Shown here one piece after another: positions 38,496 to 49,934 of a stretch of DNA of 64,000 nucleotides (its first letter is position 1; every line of letters begins with the position of its first letter). A program made the position numbers and the translations under genes. Location: contig JAHEWK010000019.1 of assembly GCA_020740775.1 (NCBI GenBank), positions 248,001 to 312,000 on the forward strand, read 5' to 3'. The notes beneath the pieces were generated by a model. That model worked only from the letters and a program-made list of their open reading frames with translations. It did not search any database and had not been told where the DNA came from. The stretch is from Ilyonectria destructans. Taxonomy: Eukaryota > Ascomycota > Sordariomycetes > Hypocreales > Nectriaceae.

Positions 38496-41379
38496 GTCAT
38501 ATCGGTTAGTTTCCTAGGGGAGCGGCTAAGACTTGTTCGGCTTTTGCGAGAAGAGTAGACCATGATATTTGCTCTGACGTTTGTTTCTCCTGTCCTGTGA
38601 TTACACGTGTGTAAGATGGAACCCAAGCGTTTTTGTCTGCCCATACCCGTCTAGTATGACTCCGTGAAGCACCGGCGCTCGCCAAACTTTGATCCCGACG
38701 CCTCTCGGATCGAGGCATCGAATGCCGCACCAGCGTAAGATTCAAGTAGTCGACTCTATATGGAATCAGCTGACTTCCACCGCCACCTCGTTGGCGTTAG
38801 GTTTTGGCAAGATTGAATGCGTTTCTTGTTATACGAGCCGCCTTCCGCGTGGTAACTTTCCTAACAGTGGTTGGGTTCTTCGCACAACGGTGAATACGAA
38901 TTCTAAAAATACAGCAGCCCCTAAACCCTAATAGGTGGTATAGGTTCCCTCTGAACTCAGATTTCCTCCATGAAGGGCTACTTAAAGTCGAGATTATGTA
39001 TGCAAATTTCCTAGAGTTCTCAACTTATAATGTATTCTGTGCTGAGGTTTGGTGAATTTGGGCGGGTAGGTAGCTGTGCATTGTCAACGTAGGTATTTAG
39101 CTTTTCATAAGAATAGAGATCAGGTGGCGAAGGATGCTTCGTAATAGTCTCTCAACTTACTAGTTAGATTAAAAATATGAGATCAACCCCATTTCCTAAA
39201 GGTGAGACTTTTTTTTCCTTTTTCTTTTTTAAAGAAGTACAGAGTAAAGGATGGAGAATGCGGGAATACGCTAGGACAAGAGGAAACAAGGGATTGAGAG
39301 GGTAAGAAAAACTTGAAAATTTGGTAACTATAGAAGCATTAGGTTTGAAAAATGCTGAAAAATGCTAAAAATTGTGAGAGAAAAAATCCCTTTTTTTACC
39401 GTTGTGCCAGCAACTCGCCGTTAAAGGAGCGGGCAGCAATTAGGATGGAGCAGGTAAGACAAAGTGTGGACGGGAAAGCTAATATGCCGGGACCACCGGG
39501 GATTAGGACAGTGACGTTTAGAGCGTGCCGAGACAGGGAGAACGTGGAATGTGACGGGGCAATGTAACGTAGGGTGCTGGGAAATCGGGAGGAATACAAT
39601 GGAGGAATAGTCATTGAACAGTATCTGCACACATTGTCAACCAAGTAGTGGCTGACGACACCAATTGAAATCTGGCCGTCTCCTACCCTCGGGAGATCGG
39701 TTAGCTATATATATACCGTGATCCTGGTCAAGATTTATAGCGGTGGTTGGCGGTTGGTCCCCTCAACTATGCGGCTGCTTTAAGTTCTCGCATCTATTGA
39801 TTTCCGTGTCCCTCTTCCCCGAGGCAGATGTCTCGCATCTTGACTCGTACAACTGTAACCATTGCTCCAGACCTTCCTTTTGGTCTGGCTAGAGCTCACA
39901 GCTGTTCAATTGTTCCATACCTCTGTTACTAGATCCGGGGTTGTGGTTCGATTAAGAGAGTTCAGTGGTTTGTGTGCTACAGTTAAGAAATGGCCCAGAA
40001 TTGTTACAACTTGCTAGAGGTATCGGCTATTATTGCGTGTAGAAGGCTAGAATGGCTACACTTTCTGCCCAGAAACGGAGGAAACTCCGCCTTATAATTT
40101 ACCACAGTAACTTACTAAAACAATTCTCCTTTAAATTGATATATTGATTAGCTACTTGCGGTTCATTATAAACCATAATAACTAAGCAAGTTTAATTTCC
40201 TCAGCCTTTTCAGTCTCAATATTATAGAGGAAACCCCAGGCTGTATTCCTGAGCTTGTCTCTGATAACCTTATTTGCATGAAGCTACTCAAGATTACCTC
40301 TAATACTGCCCGCCATACTGTACCTAAGTATTAGCAAACTTCCTCACTATAATAGATTTAATACTTACTCTATATTTACACCCCAGTTAATTTGATTAAT
40401 TTTATCCCAATAACTCTTACCTACTCACACTTTAACGGCGTTATACATCCAGTTATTTATAAATATCAGCAAGCTACAATCGGTGTGATAAATAACAATA
40501 AGTTTATTGACTACGAACTTCATATTGAGGAGGAGAATATTCCATACCGCAAAGCGAATATTGCTACCGGCATTACGCGAGACTATGACTACTGGTTCCT
40601 AATTAGTCTTCTTGCGGGCGACTCTCTTTTCTTCACTTACTTTCACCATTCGACACTCCGAGGTCCAAATCGATGAACTGGTCAATACTACACCGAGGAT
40701 CCACACAGGCCACTGCCGGTGTCGCAGTTGGTAAGCAAGTCTCCAGATAAAGCGGAAAACAGACCATCGGGTTCATATACCGACGATGTCACATTTTGGG
40801 ATCATCGTACGACGCCTGGAACAGCTTCCAGACCGGCTGCTAGGAGTCCGGTCCGGACCGGGTCTCAGACCCCCGGCAGGTGGGTCCTCCGGTCTCAGAC
40901 CTCCGGACCTCGGGCCCGGAGGCTGCCGGAGGCCGCCCTCATCTTCATCTATAAGACCGATCCCTAGCCCTTCGTTAGATAGAAAATCAAGAGCTTTCAT
41001 CATCATCATCTTGATCCTATCCACTCAGTGTAACAGACGATAGTAAGGTGAGGCTTGGATGACTTGTTTATAGCGGCGATTGTCGGGAACGGTTCGAACT
41101 CCTGGGGCCTGTTCTTATCGGGTTAGGCACTTTCCGTTCGTAAATAGAATATGGCGATAACAGATATATGGGCCGCAATAAGATCAGCAACAGTCTCGGC
41201 CATTTTGTCTTCCTTTAAAATGATGTGGTGATATATTGGTTCAATGATTCTTGGTTAATTGGCGCGTGGTGATTAACTAAGCAACTCTTAACAGGATTTG
41301 GAGGTGAGTAATAATGCAGATTGCCAATATAAGCAGGAGATTTGAGTTTTATTATATAGGTTGTTCCGAGTGAAGCATG
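38496..41379. other. Long intergenic stretch without recognised genes
   Basis: Contains a T/A-rich part near 39200, a GC-rich part at about 40840-40940 with two GGTCTCAGACC palindromes, and a 94-codon frame at 40392-40676 with no recognisable motif. The word GGGTGCTGGGAAATCGGGAGG near 39570 resembles a hAT-type terminus but no partner was found. Confidence 0.4.
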
Positions 41380-41820
41380 GTTACACTAACAACCTAGCTG
41401 AGGATCGTCAGAGGCTCCTTCGTTCTTTTGTAATTAGTAATACGCAAGTGCCATAGCTATCACAAGGGGAGCTACAGGGGCTTTCACTAATCGGGAGTGC
41501 TATCGCACGGTATCGGACTTTACAATCCACCCGAGAGTCATCAGAGACTCCTCTGTTCTTTAGTAATTAGTATTACATATGATGCGTGCAGCTAGCCGTA
41601 TCCTAGGGATGCCTGGCTTGCCAGGCATCTACTGAGCAGTTAGCCGTCATATAAGACAATCTGCTCAGCTTATCCATAGACAAGACATCTTACTTTCTAC
41701 ACATAACCTGACCCCCATGGTCCACATGACCCACGCATCAACATAAGTGCCATAGCTATCATAAGAGGAGGCTGCAAGGGCTACGAATCCGTCGCTGATT
41801 CTACAGTGTTACAGCCGATG
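41380..41820. repeat. Unclassified duplicated repeat, second unit split by a solo LTR
   Basis: Two partial units share GTCAGAGGCTCC/GTCATCAGAGACTCC, TTCTTT-GTAATTAGTA and AAGTGCCATAGCTATCA. The second is interrupted by the solo copia LTR. A related inverted copy is at about 49010-49180 (CACTAATCGGGAG, CCGAGAGTCGTC). Confidence 0.55.
41580..41740 (-). repeat. Solo copia LTR with 5-bp target duplication
   Basis: 161 bp, TGATGCGT...ACGCATCA, in reverse orientation to the LTR at 34205-34365. It is flanked on both sides by ACATA (41575-41579 and 41741-41745), a perfect 5-bp target duplication. It arose by recombination between the LTRs of a full element. Confidence 0.92.
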
Positions 41821-42526
41821 GAACTTAAGCGCCGAAGGTGATCGGAGACTACCTCTTTTTATGCCGGGCCAATGAAGTTGATGGACCTGCTTGGGTCGGG
41901 AGAACGTGGTATTTTGACCGCATAGGACTTGGATATAAGGTATACGGGCGTCGGTGAAGCTGGGGATCTTGGCGTTGAACGATATACTGCAGGAAGAAAT
42001 AAGCGCTAGTGGCAGCGCGCTTTGGGAATTGGTGCAGGCTGACTGCGTTAGCTGAGAAATAGCGCGTGAGAAGAAGGGGAGGAATGGATGGGACCAGTGG
42101 GTCAATTCGCCAGGGATCCGATGCCAGAAGTTCAATGTGAAGCAATCTTATTGATTAGATTTTGGTGAGGAATCATCATATCAGCTGATGGAGTCTATAT
42201 TCCGAGCTCGCTCGGGTGTAAACTTTATTGCGTAAGTAATTATTCTGCAACAATTGGCAACAATTTTGTGGCTCGTTAGACTACCTTACAAAGCTAAAGC
42301 TGGAGGGCGGAATTGTCTGCCGCCGGTCGTTATGACATAATTCCATCCGAGTCAGCGGGGGAGGGTAGTATCGGGCCTAGTAAGCAAGTCATACATGTAC
42401 CGACTACTCGTGCTCACCTACACTCAGACGTTCTTAAAAAAAAATTTAATCTCAAGGTGATCAGTATTCATTCTATGCTTGAATCAATTTTTTAATCCCC
42501 TCAAGCCAACTTGAGCTATAACAACT
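41821..42526. other. Intergenic, nothing recognised
   Basis: Overlapping minus-strand frames at 41809-42145 carry no family motif. Upstream region of the metallo-beta-lactamase-fold gene. Confidence 0.4.
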
Positions 42527-43360
42527 ATGGCCAACCACGCGGCAAAGCTTCTTTCTCGTGTCCGTCTGTCCACGCCTTTTGGAATCACCCACATCGGCAC
42601 GGCGACAGCCATTTTCCATCTCCCAGCCTTAGGCATTAACCTGCTTACAGATCCTGTCTTCTCTCCCGCTGGCACAGAGTGGGATATTGGTGTCGGTATC
42701 CTGAGGAATACGGAGCAGGCTGCACTAAGTCCTGCGCAGTTGCCTCCTATCGAGGTTGTTCTTCTCAGCCATGAAGACCACGCCGACAATCTCGATGAGC
42801 CGGGCCGTCTGCTCCTCGACGGCCGTAAGGTTCTGACTACCATTGACGGCGCAAACAAACTGGCTCCGCGCCCGGGAGTACGCGGTCTCCGTCCTTGGGA
42901 GAAAGTAGGACTCAATATTGGTGGCAAGAAGCTTGAGGTAGTTGGCACCCCTTGCTAGCACCTGCCTGAAGGCGAGTGTACCGGGTTCATTATCCTGGCC
43001 GATGAATTTGGCCTAACAGATGGACGGCCGAACGCGATCTACTTCTCGGGCGACACGGTGTATCTGGAGGAACTGGCCCAGATGAAGGAAAAATATCACA
43101 TCTCTGTCGCAGTATTGAACATTGGCAAAGTCATGATTCCGCCCCCAGGCTCTGCCACACCGATCCAGATCACTATGGATGGAAAACAAGCAGCAAAGCT
43201 ATTTCGGGATATTGGCGCAGACGTCTTGGTCCCCATGCATTACGAGTCGTGGACGCACTTTACCGAGAATGGACCTGCTCTCAGGCGTGCCTTTGAGGCG
43301 GAAGGCGTCATGGACAGAGTTTATTGGCTGACGCCTGGTGTGTTGAAAGAGATTGTGTGA
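42527..43360 (+). pseudogene. Metallo-beta-lactamase-fold hydrolase with one in-frame TAG
   Basis: A single frame of 277 codons from ATG 42527 to 43360, interrupted only by TAG at 42956-42958 after VVGTPC. The metal-binding loop reads LLSHEDHADNLDE (positions 42750-42790), followed later by IYFSGDTVY and VPMHYESW, the other metal ligands. This is the UlaG-like branch of the superfamily; the substrate is unknown. The stop is compatible with CAG changed to TAG, a CpA-to-TpA change of RIP type. Everything after the stop is well kept, so the mutation is recent, or the stop is sometimes read through. Confidence 0.82.
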
Positions 43361-44411
43361 AGACGACGGTGACGGAAGTGTCGATGGATTGGTCATGCAA
43401 TTGGGTCCATGACTGTGCCAGCAACGGAAGTTATTAGTAGGGACAGTTTCATGTCGCATCCCACGGGGGATTTTAACTGTATTGAAGCTCTTGGTTTCTA
43501 ACGAAATGAATGACTGAAGTTGGTTTGTTTTTATCCTTCCTTAGAGATAGTCCTATTCGTCAACCGTGGCGAGGTTCTCCTAATGACCTGTTGCATCGAA
43601 GTATGATCCCGTGGGTCACGCCGCCCGCCTGCCAGAGCCGCCTTAGTGATACGATGTGACATTACTCATGGGCGTTGGAACACCTCAGGTCACTCTATCA
43701 GCGTCAGCTTCCGTCGGTCATCCTGGCTGATAGGTGCCTGGCGGCGATGAATGCTGCTGCGATCTGGTCCTCTTCCTCTAAAGCACTACTTTGCCCCTGG
43801 AATGTTAATAAGGCAGTCCTTTAGCACTACCTGCCTCTCTTTATACTAGTGACGCGGTCACAGGTTGGTACGCAACTTCTCCCTTGGAGGTGGGGGGATT
43901 AGGCATGCTTAATCAACCCACCAGGCAAAAACCAGTCAACTCGTTAAGCTAATTTCGTCAATAATGCCAGCATGGTTTCAACCACAGCCAACGAGATTGT
44001 CAAACGTAATCTTCCATAAGTTCTAAATCGTCGTTCTATAGAGGGTCGCCTCGGCCATCCTTTATCCGGCACCAGTTCTTTAACAGCGCAGTCATGGCCT
44101 TGCGGATTCCGGCGAAATATCTCAAGATAGAAGGCAAAGACTTTCTTGAGAGTGTAGCCAAGCTCAGAGCTAGAGCCAAACAAGCACAAAGAAAGCTAGG
44201 CCATCCTACACTCTGGCGTTTTCGAGTCCAGCTGACTTCCCAGTCAGACCACGTAGGAAACATAAAGCAAATAGTTTGGTACGCCATCGAGTACCTAGAT
44301 TGCAAAGCAGTCAGAGATGTGCACGCAGCTGCCTGTCAGGTTTACTTACGGGTATGACATGGAATTACAGCCTTTAGAAGCCACATACCGGTTGAAGCAG
44401 CTACTGTTGTT
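43361..44411. other. Intergenic, nothing recognised
   Basis: Frames on both strands at 43944-44357 overlap each other and carry no known motif. Confidence 0.4.
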
Positions 44412-46034
44412 CTATACCATCTTTCCCAAGTGTAACTGCACTTCTTTATTGTAATTAACGACGGCGGACCGTTTTACCTCCGTTGTCTTGGCTTCTCCAG
44501 CAAGAATAGAGCGCATCAGCCTGATGGCATGATCTATTTGGTTTCCGAGCCCAAGCACGACGCTGCTGTGCCCTGTGAAACTGTTTGGGCCGAAGAGAAT
44601 AAATAGATTAGGGAACCCGTTAAGAGCTGTGCTACGATACAATTGTGAGCCTCCTCGTTCGTCGAACTCCCCTTCTAAGGTCGTCCCCTTACTTCCCACG
44701 ACCTTAAGAGGGTGGAACTATCAGCTGACGGCAAACCGTTTGAAAGCATAATAATGTCGGCGGGAACCCTACGGGCTTTAAGGCTCTTCTCTGTTGGATG
44801 GGTCTTTAGGCCTGGATGTAGAGTTATTCTATTCTCATCAATACTTTCTATCGCCAGAGTTATAAGTTCAATTCGTGAGTTGTGTAAATAAGGGAACCAT
44901 ACAGTATCATCGATACGCCGCTTGCATTCTATAGAGTACTTTAGCGTCAATATATTATAGTACTATTTAACTCTAATTAGCTAGACTCTGCCAACCAAGC
45001 TGAACCGCTTACTTTACTCGGAACCGTTTTTCTTATATGCTGAAGCAATTTCTATTTAAGATAGTGCCTTTTCCACTCGCCAGAACGACTGGCACCGAAG
45101 AGTTAAAAATCAAGCTCAGTGACCAAGATAACTACGGCTCTAAAAGCCCGCATATAGGTCGGTATGTACAAGCACAGCAATAGACTCCATTTTTCGTAGA
45201 AGTGATCACCCAGGGGAGGCTCGACACGGGGTAGCACCCACAGGGGCTCTCTTATGAGCTGCGTGACGTGACTGGCCCCGTAGTCGCTGTCAAGTATCCG
45301 TAGAACCAACTGAGTAGCGCTGCACCCAGTTCCCACAACCACAATATTCTTCCCGCGAAAGTCAGTATTTGAATCCCATCTTGCCGAGTGGATGACCTTT
45401 CCTTGGAACTTATCCTTGCCGGCGACGTTGGCGGGCCATGGAGCGGGCTCAACAAGGCCCCCGACAGCGCTGACAAGGAGCCTACAGGTCCACGTCGTCT
45501 CGTTCAAGAAGACTGATGAAGGACCTTCGGTTTCTAGAATCCGTTTTCGCTCCGCGGCAGAGAGGTCCCCGAGGCCTGGCAACAACTGGCGAGTTGTAAC
45601 CTCCCACAGGCTGAGTTTGGTATTCTACTTGCATGAGCTCACTTCTGTATCTAAGTACAGCTGGTCCCCCAGTTCGAAGTCGTGGACTGCCTTTTCAACG
45701 TACTGACTAATCTCCTTGCCTGGTGCATAGAACGTTGACCAATCCAGAGAAGGAGAGGGAATAGAACGGCGAAGGACTGGTGCATCGTAAGTAGGGCCTT
45801 TCAACCTCTAAGTAGTGGCTGGGGAAACAAGACTCACATGTCACAAGCTATGCCTGGATAGGTATTGATCCACCACGTGCCTCCTATGCCCGATTGACGT
45901 TCCAGCAGACAGAAGTCGGTGCAACCTAGCTTTCTCTTCAATTAGCAAGCCATAGCAATGCCTCCAAACCCCCCTACAATGATAATAACGGCCTTATGAC
46001 GCTGGCCTAGGCCCTCTTCTCCTTGACCTTGCAT
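44412..46034 (-). pseudogene. FAD-dependent monooxygenase (Baeyer-Villiger/FMO type), several stops
   Basis: The minus strand starts at ATG 46034 and reads VGGFGGIAMAC (FAD Rossmann motif), a stop, then GIGGTWW-NTYPGIACD. A GTGAGT intron follows, then LDWSTFYAPGKEISQYV. After another stop come KNIVVVGTGCSATQ (NADPH Rossmann motif), CKRRIDDTVWFPYLH, and the family end GFPNLFILFGPNSFTGHSSVV. The usual GG-GG flavin motif has also lost a Gly (GGFGG). The first stop fits CAA to TAA and the second TGG to TAG. A decayed stretch lies at 44951-45102. Such enzymes insert oxygen into ketones or oxidise heteroatoms, often in secondary metabolism. Confidence 0.82.
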
Positions 46035-46767
46035 GATTAGATGCTGTCAGTTATGCCGATCTGAAGTGGTTTCGTGAGTATATCAGTGGCTGCTATTGAA
46101 GCGTTCTGTCCACCAAAAAGCCGGAGGGTCCCCCTCCTTAAGTACTCATTCTGTTTCGTGCTTAGGCACAAGTGCCCAGATCCTGCGGTCCGTCCACTTT
46201 CAGGCTAATCTCACTCCATTACACCCTTAGTGGATAACAACGTCTGGCTGGCTTCGGTTTGCGCGAATGGCTCTTGGCATTTACGGCATCCCGCCAACGG
46301 AGGCAGATAACGATCGGTTGCATAGTAGGACGGGTTATATGGTGGCAAGGAAGAGGAACCGATTATTAACAGCTATGATTAGAGCTATTTAGTGTCTCCG
46401 ACGGTAGGGTGAGGACGGGATACTTATTTGGAGATCATGATAGATGCGTTTAATGCCAATCACCAGTTAAGTTTCATCTAAGAACCACGACGTTCAGCGG
46501 ACTGATATAACTCGACATCAAGTCCACACAGACAAAGGCGCAAAACTGTAAATTAAAAGTCAACCACCTTTTAGTTGGATGGTGTAACTCTAATCTAAAT
46601 GACGACAAAGGGAAGAAAGGAATCTAAACACTACAGTACAACAGTACAATGTAATCTATCCGACATCGTTCCTAATTGGGAACCACTCCTCAACGGCCTT
46701 CCAACCACTTCTCCCGTCCGCCCATGACACCGCGCGCGAACAAAATCATCGACGTGACGAACAGAAC
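46035..46767. other. Intergenic, nothing recognised
   Basis: Divides the broken monooxygenase from the MFS gene end. No coding motifs. Confidence 0.45.
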
Positions 46768-48623
46768 CTACGCAGCAACAGCTTCTAGGTCGATCTTCTC
46801 CCACGGCATAAGAACACCGCCGACAAACAACACAGCACCGCCAGCCGTGACAGCCCCAAAAATGCGTCGTATCGTGTCGGCCACACTCGCAATCGCAAGT
46901 TCGACCACAGCCGGATCGGCAGAGGAGAAAATAGGCGATACACTCCCCGACAAAGCCGACCGGACATACTCATCGGGGAAACCATAGCCTTCAAAGGCCG
47001 ACTTGAGCGAATTGAAGCCGAGATTCTGGAAGAGTGACCCGGCAATGGTGAGCGAGATGGCGACAGTACCGATCTGCGACACATTGATGAAGCCGATGGC
47101 ATTAGCCCGGTCTCTCTCATGAACCTTGCTGGCAGCGACGGCATACGCGGTTTGGAAAGGCAGACCAGTCCCGGCAGCGAGCAACACCTCGTAACCATAT
47201 ATTTTCGCCGTGCTCGTCTCCGCATCGACCGTGAACATGAGAGCGCCACCGACAATAACCAGAGCCCCACCAATAATGTAGTAGATGCCATAGCGTCCAG
47301 TAACGGGGAGAGTAGCTCCCGCGACCATGACGGAGAGGATAAAGACGATGACGAGGGGCAGGAGGCGGACGGCGGCCTGGAGCGCGGTATCGCCCCTGGT
47401 GAACTGGAAGAACAAGGGGATATAGTATAGGGCGATTCCGTTAGCGGCCGCGGCACCAGCTGTTGTAACATAGAGCAGAACAAGGGACCGGGACCCGAGG
47501 AAATGCGAGGGGAAGATGCGTCGTTCCGGCGTCGTCAAGATACTGAAGTACTGCTGGAAGACGTAGGCAACGAGGCAAACTCCCCACACAACCCACAGCG
47601 CAATTGCGGACCCAGAGTTCCACGGGAAGGTCGAACCACCGAAAGTGACGACAATCATAAACAGAACAAAAACCGCCCCATTAAGAACCGCGCCGATCCA
47701 GTCGATTTCCCGCAGCTTTTCGGCCCGTGAAAGGTCCTTTCTGGTATTGAACGACGGAAAGATGAAGAAGTAAACAGGAGCGAACAGGGCCGCGAGAGGA
47801 AGGTTTATGTAAAACGCCTAATAGCAAATCTTAGCTCTGTATAAAAAAATAAAAAAAGAATAAGACGTCCGCTCAAGTGCTCGATCACTTACCCATCGCC
47901 ATGTCGCCGCGCTGACCGAAAACGCGCCGCCAATCACAGGCCCAAGGATCGCCCCAACTCCCCAGGAGAGCCCTATGAGAGCGTTGTACAACGGAATTTC
48001 TTTCTTAGCCGCAAAGATGGATATGTATGTTAGGGCACTGGGTGCACGTCAGACAAACACACTGGATGCCGAATCTCCGCCCTCTTCTCTAGCACGACTT
48101 ACCCCAAGTACATTCCTGATCCACCTACTCCAGCGATCACTCGACCGACGATCAACGCGTTCGACGTCGGAGCCGCGCCGCATACAGCACTGCCGACTTC
48201 GAAAATGAAGATTGATGAGAGCATCAAGGTTTTAACATTAAACAGGCCGAAAGCACGACCCTGGAGAAGGATAACGGCCACCGAAGCCATTGGGAAGCCC
48301 ACCCCAACCCACGCCAGATTCTCAATGTCCCCGAGAGTCTCGTAGACCGAAGCTTGAACGTCAGCGGCGATCGTCATATCCAGACCTGACGCCCCATTCT
48401 CAGTTAGCGACTCGGACGCGCAAACAAATAAGAGGGAGGGCAGAGGGGCAAAGCACTTACCGTATAATAGGGCTCCGAAGAATATACCCAGCAGAGTCAC
48501 GATCCATCTCCAAGCAGGGATGCCCGCTCGAGGGTTTGCTGCAGTGACGTTGTCATCCACCCGCTCTTCATTCCCTTCTTCCGCACTGGTAGTGCCAACA
48601 TCGCCTTCTAGTTTACCCGACAT
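46768..48623 (-). CDS. MFS transporter, DHA2 (14-TM) efflux-pump type
   Basis: Exons 48623-48461, 48385-48103, 48037-47893 and 47817-46768 splice in frame through standard GTAAGT donors to 546 residues. After a hydrophilic N-terminus (MSGKLEGDVG) the first helix is split by intron 1 (ALLYG/LDMTIAADVQ). GRAFGLFNVKTLMLSSIFIFE, GSAVCGAAPTSNALIVGRVI and GVGGSGMYLG match fungal toxin and drug efflux pumps of the DHA2 branch. The remaining hydrophobic segments fit 14 helices. It should export small molecules across the plasma membrane by proton antiport. No stops or shifts are seen. The intact pump between a broken monooxygenase and a GMC oxidoreductase recalls a secondary-metabolite or detoxification cluster. 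The in-frame codon at 48698 is GTG, so ATG 48623 is the start. Confidence 0.9.
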
Positions 48624-49934
48624 CTCGAAACAAGAGCTGCAAGCCTCAACTAGTCGGGAATCTCGATCAAAAACTGAATCAGGTCGGGGGAGCGGCACCG
48701 AAAGTCGTTTTTAGAAAGGTGGTCTAGGGTCGTCGGCAAATCTTGTGCCTAAACTTGATGTCGCTGAAATACCTTTTCAGTGTGCACCTGGAGCAGTGAT
48801 TAGTATATACATATACTTCACAGCTCTCGCCCAAGTTCCCACTCGTTCCGACATGATGTTCAGCCACGTGATCCCGCCCACGAGCCTCGGAAGCAACCAT
48901 CATTGCCAGCGAACTGGGGTTTACCTTGCCATGTCCGCACACAGAGGCATACGCGTACCGGAATGACAAATTTCAGTCAAATAACAGGCAAAATACAAAT
49001 ATCCGGCGGCTCTCGGGTAGATTGTGGTCGTTGCTGGTTGTGTGGCGGCGCTCCCGATTAGTGAACGCTTTTGCATATTTGCGAGTACGTAATATTAGTT
49101 GCTAGAGGGAGCCTCCGACGACTCTCGGCACTTGAGTGTAAGGTGTGTTAGTATTGAGTCTAGCTCTCCTACCGGTTAGCTCACTTTCTTCTCGTCATTG
49201 ATTTGTAAACCCCCCTGCACCAATGGCATGTCGTAAGACGCCGTCTCCGATCGCCTTCGGATCGAACATGGAATCGATTTCTCCCCTTCCGGCCAAAAGC
49301 CCTCTTGCTGCATGACGACGCCACGGAATGAGATTTTAGATCTTACCGTAGTGAAACCTCCTGCATTCGATACGGAGCTAGGCCGGCCGTGAAGGGCGTC
49401 CTGTGCAGATGTTGGTTGCTAATCATAAAATATTCGCGCGGTACTAATCACAGCAGAGTCGGCTGCCCTGGCCACGCCGGAAGGTCACGGCGAGTTCAGC
49501 GTTATGCTATTGGGTAACTTGTCCAGGTAGAAAACCCCGATCCCGCAAATGGTACTTCGTGGCTCTGGATGGCGCCCCAAGCATAGCCAGACCGGACAGA
49601 ACAGACGAGACATGGCGACGGCTGTGGCCAGAACTAGAACCCTCTCTGCCTGGATTCGCACTGATAAGCCCTAACGCAAAACAGCGCTAGTAATAGTACT
49701 AAAACTACATGAAGTAGCTGTGTTGCAGCCGCAAGTATGACGTAGCTCGATTGTCTCGACGAAATGGGAGGCGAGGAGTCTATTGATTTGTCTAACTTCC
49801 TATCTGTGTCCTCGCTTGGGCTTTGGTCCGCCATCGGGGCCTATAAATATGCCTTTGCACCCCAGCCTATAACGTAGGGTCCCTAGTTGCACAGTCGTTT
49901 TGAGGCAGAATTCGTTTCTATAGATCCGCCAAAA
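48624..49934. other. Intergenic between divergent MFS and GMC genes
   Basis: About 1.3 kb that would hold both promoters. It also contains the inverted copy (about 49010-49180) of the repeat found at 41380-41820. No gene recognised. Confidence 0.5.

Noticed and set aside
46676..47730. Plus-strand frames across the MFS gene
   Set aside because: They lack motifs and are antisense shadows of the GC-rich transporter exons.
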